In this document: positions 60,401 to 64,000 of the stretch, piece after piece
Position numbering within the stretch: position 1 is the first letter of the stretch
How the letters are laid out: each line of letters starts with the position of its first letter
Source of the DNA: Streptomyces griseocarneus
GTDB taxonomy: Bacteria > Actinomycetota > Actinomycetes > Streptomycetales > Streptomycetaceae
Length of the DNA stretch: 64,000 nucleotides
Assembly (NCBI GenBank): GCA_003674045.1
Contig: PENC01000005.1
Location: forward strand, 62,001-126,000
Direction of reading: 5' to 3'
Notes under the pieces: model-generated
Databases searched by the model: none
What the model was told of the DNA's origin: nothing
Seen by the model: the letters and a program-made list of their open reading frames with translations, nothing else
Program-made: the position numbers and the translations under genes

Positions 60401-61257
60401 ACGACTCGCTGCTCAGCGAGTACGCGGCGATGGGCTTCGAGTACGGCTACTCGCTGGCCCGCCCGGACGCGCTGGTGCTGTGGGAGGCCCAGTTCGGTGA
60501 CTTCGTCAACGGTGCCCAGAGCATCACCGACGAGTTCATCTCCTCCTCCGAGCAGAAGTGGGGCCAGACCTCCGGCGTCACGCTGCTGCTGCCGCACGGC
60601 TACGAGGGCCAGGGCCCGGACCACTCCTCGGCCCGTATCGAGCGCTTCCTCCAGCTCTGCGCGCAGAACAACATGACGGTCGCCATGCCGACGCTGCCGT
60701 CGAACTACTTCCACCTGCTGCGCTGGCAGGTCCACAACCCGCACCACAAGCCGCTCATCGTCTTCACCCCGAAGTCGATGCTGCGTCTGAAGGCCGCGGC
60801 GTCGAAGGTGGAGGAGTTCACCAGCGGCACCTTCCGTCCGCTGATCGGCGACGAGACGGTGCGCACCGAGGACGTCCGCAAGGTCGTCTTCTGCGCCGGC
60901 AAGGTCTACTACGACCTGGTCGCCGAGCGGGAGAAGCGCGGCGCGTGGGACACGGCCATCGTCCGTATCGAGCGCCTCTACCCGCTGCCGGGCGAGGAGC
61001 TCCAGGCGGAGTTCGCCAAGTACTCCTCGGCCGAGAAGTTCATCTGGGCCCAGGAGGAGCCGGCGAACCAGGGTGCCTGGCCGTTCATCGCGCTCAACCT
61101 GATCGACCACCTGGACCTGGCCGTCGGTGCCGACATCCCGGCCCGCGAGCGACTGCGCCGGATCTCCCGGTCGCACTCCTCCTCGCCGGCCGTCGGTTCC
61201 GCCAAGCGCCACCAGGCCGAGCAGCAGGCGCTCATCGCCGAGGTGTTCGACGCCTGA
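57448..61257 (+). CDS. kgd: Multifunctional 2-oxoglutarate metabolism enzyme (Kgd): E2 succinyltransferase plus E1 dehydrogenase/decarboxylase
   Basis: 1269 aa. Short E1o helical N-terminus (about 25-55, ANEWLVDEIYQQYL), Ala/Pro-rich linker (75-150), E2 acyltransferase domain (about 155-390, with TSTYDHRVIQGAASGEFL near 361), and thiamine-diphosphate E1 domains (about 430-1269; HRGRLNVL, ThDP motif GDAAFAGQGVVAETLNM, C-terminal EEPANQGAWPF). No lipoyl domain, as in mycobacterial Kgd. The catalytic E2 motif is HRVIQG where most E2s have HRxxDG, also a Kgd trait. GTG 57448 with GAGGG upstream. Confidence 0.96.
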   Translation: MSPQSPNTSSVSTDRDGQGKSPADVFGANEWLVDEIYQQYLQDPNSVDRAWWDFFADYKPGQPTTATPPGLTEAGAAPASPAAQAAPAAAAPAPVAAPVAQPAAPAPAAAPAPAAAPQAAAPAPVAPKPAAAAPVAKPAAKPATEAPAGPEFVTLRGPSAAVAKNMNASLELPTATSVRAVPVKLLFDQRIVINNHLKRARGGKVSFTHLIGYAMVQALKLMPSMNHSFTEKDGKPTLVKPEHVNLGLAIDLVKPNGDRQLVVAAIKKAETLNFFEFWQAYEDIVRRARVGKLTMDDFTGVTASLTNPGGIGTVHSVPRLMPGQGLIIGVGAMDYPAEFQGTSQDTLNKMGVSKVMTLTSTYDHRVIQGAASGEFLRIMHQLLLGENGFYDEIFEALRIPYEPVRWLRDIDASHDDDVTKAARVFELIHAYRVRGHVMADTDPLEYRQRKHPDLDITEHGLTLWDLERDFAVGGFAGKSMMKLRDILGVLRDSYCRTTGIEFMHIQDPKQRKWIQDRVERPHTKPEREEQLRILRRLNAAEAFETFLQTKYVGQKRFSLEGGESVIPLLDAVLDAAAESRLDEAVIGMAHRGRLNVLANIVGKSYAQIFREFEGNLDPKSMHGSGDVKYHLGAEGTFTGLDGEQIKVSLAANPSHLETVDPVVEGISRAKQDIIGKAGTDFTVLPVQLHGDAAFAGQGVVAETLNMSQLRGYRTGGTVHIVINNQVGFTAPPESSRSSMYCTDVARMIEAPIFHVNGDDPEAVVRVARLAFEFRQAFNKDVVIDLICYRRRGHNESDNPSFTQPLMYDLIDKKRSVRKLYTESLIGRGDITLEEAEQALQDYQGQLEKVFVEVRDADAAPAAYEPPAALPEFPATVTTAISQEVVKRIAESQVNIPDNVTVHPRLVPQLQRRAASIEDGTIDWGMGETLAFGSLLMEGTPVRLAGQDSRRGTFGQRHAVLVDRETGEDYTPLLYLSEDQARFNVYDSLLSEYAAMGFEYGYSLARPDALVLWEAQFGDFVNGAQSITDEFISSSEQKWGQTSGVTLLLPHGYEGQGPDHSSARIERFLQLCAQNNMTVAMPTLPSNYFHLLRWQVHNPHHKPLIVFTPKSMLRLKAAASKVEEFTSGTFRPLIGDETVRTEDVRKVVFCAGKVYYDLVAEREKRGAWDTAIVRIERLYPLPGEELQAEFAKYSSAEKFIWAQEEPANQGAWPFIALNLIDHLDLAVGADIPARERLRRISRSHSSSPAVGSAKRHQAEQQALIAEVFDA

Positions 61258-61282
61258 CGGGACGTCTGATCAGAGGCTGAAG

Positions 61283-61321
61283 GGGATGGGCCCCACCGCT
61301 TTCCGCGGTGGGGCCCATCCC
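61283..61321. terminator. Bidirectional terminator after kgd
   Basis: Perfect 17-bp inverted repeat, GGGATGGGCCCCACCGC and its complement, 5-nt loop TTTCC, then TTTT in the kgd direction. It separates kgd from the convergent gene ending at 61329. Confidence 0.9.
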
Positions 61322-61328
61322 TTTTGCC

Positions 61329-64000
61329 TCACCCCAGGTAGGGCTCGAAGTCCCAGTACGGGCGGACCCGCTGGCGGGCGGCGAGGGCATGCGGGTGCTG
61401 GGCGCCGAGGGTGCGGGTGAGCCGCTGGAGGGCGTCCTGCTCGATCTTGGACGCCTCCTCGTGCTCGCGCACCGCCCGCAGGTCGGCCGCGAGGGCGACC
61501 TCACAGGACAGCGTCAGCGGGTGGTCCTCGCCGAGGGCGGCCCGGGAGCGCCGGAGGGTGTCGCGGCTGAGCTCCAGGGCGGCGTCCAGGCGGCCGTTGA
61601 AATTGCGCCCGGCGGCCGCGTTGAGGGCGCAGCCCAGCACCCAGGGGTGGTCCTCGCCGAGGGTCGCGGCGAGCCCTGCGTAGGCGGATTCGAACATGGT
61701 GAGCGCCTCGGCCCGCTCCCCCGCGGCCTGGAGGACGAGGCCGGTGTTGGTGAGCATGCCGGTGGTCACGGGGTGGGCGGGGCCCAGCAGCCAGCGGAAC
61801 CCCGCCTCGCCCTCGGCGACGAGGTCGCGGGCGTGCCCGAGGTCGCCGTGCTCGCGGGCGTGGTTGCCGTAGTCGACGACGAGGCCGACGGTGGCGTAGT
61901 GGCCGCGGCCGTGGACCTGCTCCATCTGTTCCAGCAGGCTGGCCATGGCGGCGCCGGTGTCCGGGAAGCCGCCCGCGCGGCGCTCGCACAGCACGAGGTT
62001 GTGCCGGGCGCGCAGGGTCTGCGGGTGCTGCGGGCCGAGCACCTGGAGGTGCAGCCGCATGACGAGCTCCTGCCGGGCCAGGGCGTCCCGGTAGCGGCCC
62101 ATCAGCCGCAGGTCGCGGGCGCAGGCGATGCCGGAGACGAGGGTGGCGGCGTGCCGGGCGCGCAGCAGGGACTCGCGGCGGCGGAGGTTCTCCAGGTCGT
62201 ACTCGTAGGCCTCGGCGTAGCGGCCCAGCAGTCTGAGGCCGACGCCGAGGTTGTGCTGGGCGTTGAGGGTGAAGTAGTCGTCGGGGCCGAGGAGGTCCTG
62301 CGAGGTGCGCAGGACCTCGCGCTGGAGCGTCAGGGCCTCGGTGTACTGGCCGAGGTAGCGCTGGTCGGCGGAGAGGCAGCTGGTGGCGGTCATCAGGGCG
62401 GTGCTGTTGCCGCCGCCGGTGTCGCGGGCACCGGCCGTGAGGGAGCGCAGCCGCTCCAGCATGTCGCGGTCGAGTCCGTAGGCGGTGCGGAACATCCCGT
62501 AGGAGCGGAGGATGTTGCCCTGCCGGACGGTGAGGTCCAGTATCCGCGAGTGCTCGGGCGGGAAGAGCTCGGTCCACCGGGTGCGGACCTGTTCGGCGAG
62601 GGCGATGCCGGTGCGGAACTCGCCGCTGCGGTGGCAGTAGTGCAGGCAGTTGAGGACGGTGTCCTGGACGCGCTCGTCGTGGCTGCCGAGGGCGCCGGAG
62701 GGCTCCAGGTGCGGGAGGAGCTCGGCGTAGCGGGGCCAGAGGCGGGAGTCCTGGGGGTTGCCGGGGTCGGCGGCGGCGAGCATCCGGCGGACGATGCGGC
62801 GGTATTCGTGCCGCTCCTCGGCGGAGGTGAGGCGGGTGACGATGTCGTGGACGAGCCGGTGCATATGCACCGACTCCTGCTCGGGGACGGGTTCGCCGGG
62901 GATGGTGGGGCGGGTGTCGCGGCTGGTGAAGACCGAGTAGGTGACGAGGGTCTCCAGGGCCCGGGTCCAGGCGGGCAGGTCCGTGGTGAGCCAGCCGAGG
63001 CTCTCGGGGAGCTCGGAGGGCGGCAGGCGGCGGACGAGGCCGATGGGGATGCGCCCGGGGGCGAAGGCCGTGCACAGGGTGAGGAGTTCCACCGCGTGCG
63101 GCTGGGACTTGCGGAGCCGGTTGAGCAGTATCGACCAGGAGGTGAGGGAGGAGCGCGGGACGCCGTCGAAGTCGCCCTGGTCGGCCAGGCCGGAGAGCTC
63201 GCCGTCGCGCACCATGCGCAGGTATTCGGCCACGGCCATGTCGGACTCGCCGAGCCAGGCGGCGGCCTGGACGAGGGCGAGGGGGATGTCACCGAGCTCG
63301 GAGGCGACCTCGGTGGCCTCCTCCTCGGTGACGCGGGGCGCGCGGCGCATCAGATAGCCGGTGGACTCGTGGCGCTGGAAGCCGGGGACGTCGACGGGGG
63401 TCGCGCCCTGGGCGATCCAGCCGCGGTTGCGGGAGGTGATCAGTACGTGGCCGGGGCCGTCGGGGAGCAGGTCCTCGGCGTCCTCCAGGTCGTCCCAGCC
63501 GTCGAAGACGAGGAGCCAGCGGCCGTGCGGCTCGCCACGGCGGAGGGCCTCGCGGACGGCGCGGATGCGCTCGCCGGGCTCGGAGCCGCTGTTCAGCCCC
63601 AGTTCGGGGGCGAGTTCGGCGAGCCGCTCGCGGCGCGTGCCGCGCAGGTCGGAGTTGACCCACCAGATGACGTCGTAGTCGGAGGCGAAGCGGTGCGCGT
63701 ACTCGGCGGCGATCTGGGTCTTGCCGATGCCGGACATGCCGAGCAGGGCACACAGGGCGGTGCCCCGCTCGGCGTCCATGAGGGTCTGCTGGAGGTGGTT
63801 GAGGAGCTCGTCGCGGCCGGTGAAGCGGCCGTTGCGGCGGGGCACGTCGCCGGAGACGGCCGGGGGGTCGTTGGGGTAGCGGGAGCCGGGGCCCTCGGGG
63901 ATGGAGCGGCACGGGGGGCCGACCGGCAGTCCGAGCCGTACGAGGAGGCGGCGCTCGGCCTCCTGGGCGCCGATGCCGTAGAGGTCGACGGGCTCCAGGA
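61329..64000 (-). CDS. FxSxx-COOH-system TIR/NB-ARC/TPR protein (FxsT-like; 5' end beyond window)
   Basis: 890 codons are visible and open at the edge; no start is reached. From the edge: LEPVDLYGIGAQEAERRLL, matching the end of the N-terminal (TIR-like) region of FxsT proteins; then a FTGRDELLNHLQ linker, NB-ARC ATPase (Walker A GMSGIGKTQ, LLVFDGWDDL, LITSRNRGW), a winged helix, and about ten TPR units (repeated LLGxxHPxTL with paired helices) to the end. GTG 63845 is in frame but internal. Such STAND-type proteins belong to FxSxx-COOH peptide loci of unknown role, with defence-like features. Confidence 0.88.
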   Translation of the reverse strand, partial: LEPVDLYGIGAQEAERRLLVRLGLPVGPPCRSIPEGPGSRYPNDPPAVSGDVPRRNGRFTGRDELLNHLQQTLMDAERGTALCALLGMSGIGKTQIAAEYAHRFASDYDVIWWVNSDLRGTRRERLAELAPELGLNSGSEPGERIRAVREALRRGEPHGRWLLVFDGWDDLEDAEDLLPDGPGHVLITSRNRGWIAQGATPVDVPGFQRHESTGYLMRRAPRVTEEEATEVASELGDIPLALVQAAAWLGESDMAVAEYLRMVRDGELSGLADQGDFDGVPRSSLTSWSILLNRLRKSQPHAVELLTLCTAFAPGRIPIGLVRRLPPSELPESLGWLTTDLPAWTRALETLVTYSVFTSRDTRPTIPGEPVPEQESVHMHRLVHDIVTRLTSAEERHEYRRIVRRMLAAADPGNPQDSRLWPRYAELLPHLEPSGALGSHDERVQDTVLNCLHYCHRSGEFRTGIALAEQVRTRWTELFPPEHSRILDLTVRQGNILRSYGMFRTAYGLDRDMLERLRSLTAGARDTGGGNSTALMTATSCLSADQRYLGQYTEALTLQREVLRTSQDLLGPDDYFTLNAQHNLGVGLRLLGRYAEAYEYDLENLRRRESLLRARHAATLVSGIACARDLRLMGRYRDALARQELVMRLHLQVLGPQHPQTLRARHNLVLCERRAGGFPDTGAAMASLLEQMEQVHGRGHYATVGLVVDYGNHAREHGDLGHARDLVAEGEAGFRWLLGPAHPVTTGMLTNTGLVLQAAGERAEALTMFESAYAGLAATLGEDHPWVLGCALNAAAGRNFNGRLDAALELSRDTLRRSRAALGEDHPLTLSCEVALAADLRAVREHEEASKIEQDALQRLTRTLGAQHPHALAARQRVRPYWDFEPYLG

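Noticed and set aside
57373..61212. Minus-strand open frame antisense to kgd
   Set aside because: No motif, low complexity (Val/Leu/Asp/Arg repeats); kgd on the other strand is certain.
1..64000. CRISPR arrays, rRNA genes, insertion sequences
   Set aside because: No regularly spaced direct repeats with unique spacers, no rRNA-like sequence and no transposase gene was seen.

Overview
The window is chromosomal DNA of a Streptomyces or very close relative. The base composition is very GC-rich with third-position G/C bias, starts are often GTG or TTG, translational coupling by ATGA, GTGA or TTGA overlaps is common, and several families are typical of Streptomyces: a conservon (cvnA-D), an ArgS-like protein without a catalytic domain (NrtL type), a multifunctional Kgd, an M4 protease with a long propeptide, DUF4913 and SCO6880-type proteins, and an FxSxx-COOH-system TIR/NB-ARC/TPR protein.

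Layout. (1) 1-10308, all on the minus strand: a conserved housekeeping block in transcription order rho, LytR-CpsA-Psr protein, rpmE, prfA, prmC, sua5, a low-molecular-weight tyrosine-phosphatase-like gene whose nucleophilic Cys is Ser, glyA and a WecA/MraY-type transferase cut by the window edge. (2) 10727-17153, minus: aspartate-family amino-acid genes lysA, hom, thrC and thrB, preceded by nrtL and a short receiver protein; a tRNA-Arg(CCG) gene lies just upstream on the plus strand. (3) 17528-21809: a small unknown, a polysaccharide deacetylase, two divergent homologous diiron proteins and a TetR regulator. (4) 21913-35984: a compact type IV secretion-like locus with divergent arms. It has a murein hydrolase, a degenerate MinD-like ATPase, small and large membrane proteins, an SCO6880-type protein, VirB4-like and VirD4-like ATPases, DUF4913, an unknown and a GT4 glycosyltransferase, but no visible relaxase or integrase. 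(5) 36206-45320: an ATPase, a small protein, a C40 peptidase, a StyA-like flavoprotein monooxygenase joined to a four-gene conservon, and a degenerate PP2C-like protein. (6) 45841-54310: secreted M4 metalloprotease, GH25 lysozyme, MarR, Lon behind a match to the HspR operator (HAIR), and a rhomboid-like membrane protein. (7) 54508-64000: a spermidine-synthase-like protein, an OmpR-type two-component pair, kgd and the FxsT-like protein cut by the right edge.

A mosaic intergenic repeat is the most obvious non-coding structure. A core unit of roughly 45 bp built around GCGCAGTTCCCCGCGCCCC, and a larger composite of about 360 bp, occur near 2.7, 36.0, 45.4, 50.4 and 53.3 kb, mostly at 3' ends of genes. 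Two composites lie in opposite orientation on either side of lon.

The candidates most worth a second look are the relaxase-less T4SS-like locus with its glycosyltransferase, the Cys-to-Ser phosphatase at a YwlE-like position, the conservon with a flavin monooxygenase in place of a cytochrome P450, and the NrtL/receiver/tRNA-Arg arrangement upstream of the lysine-threonine genes.
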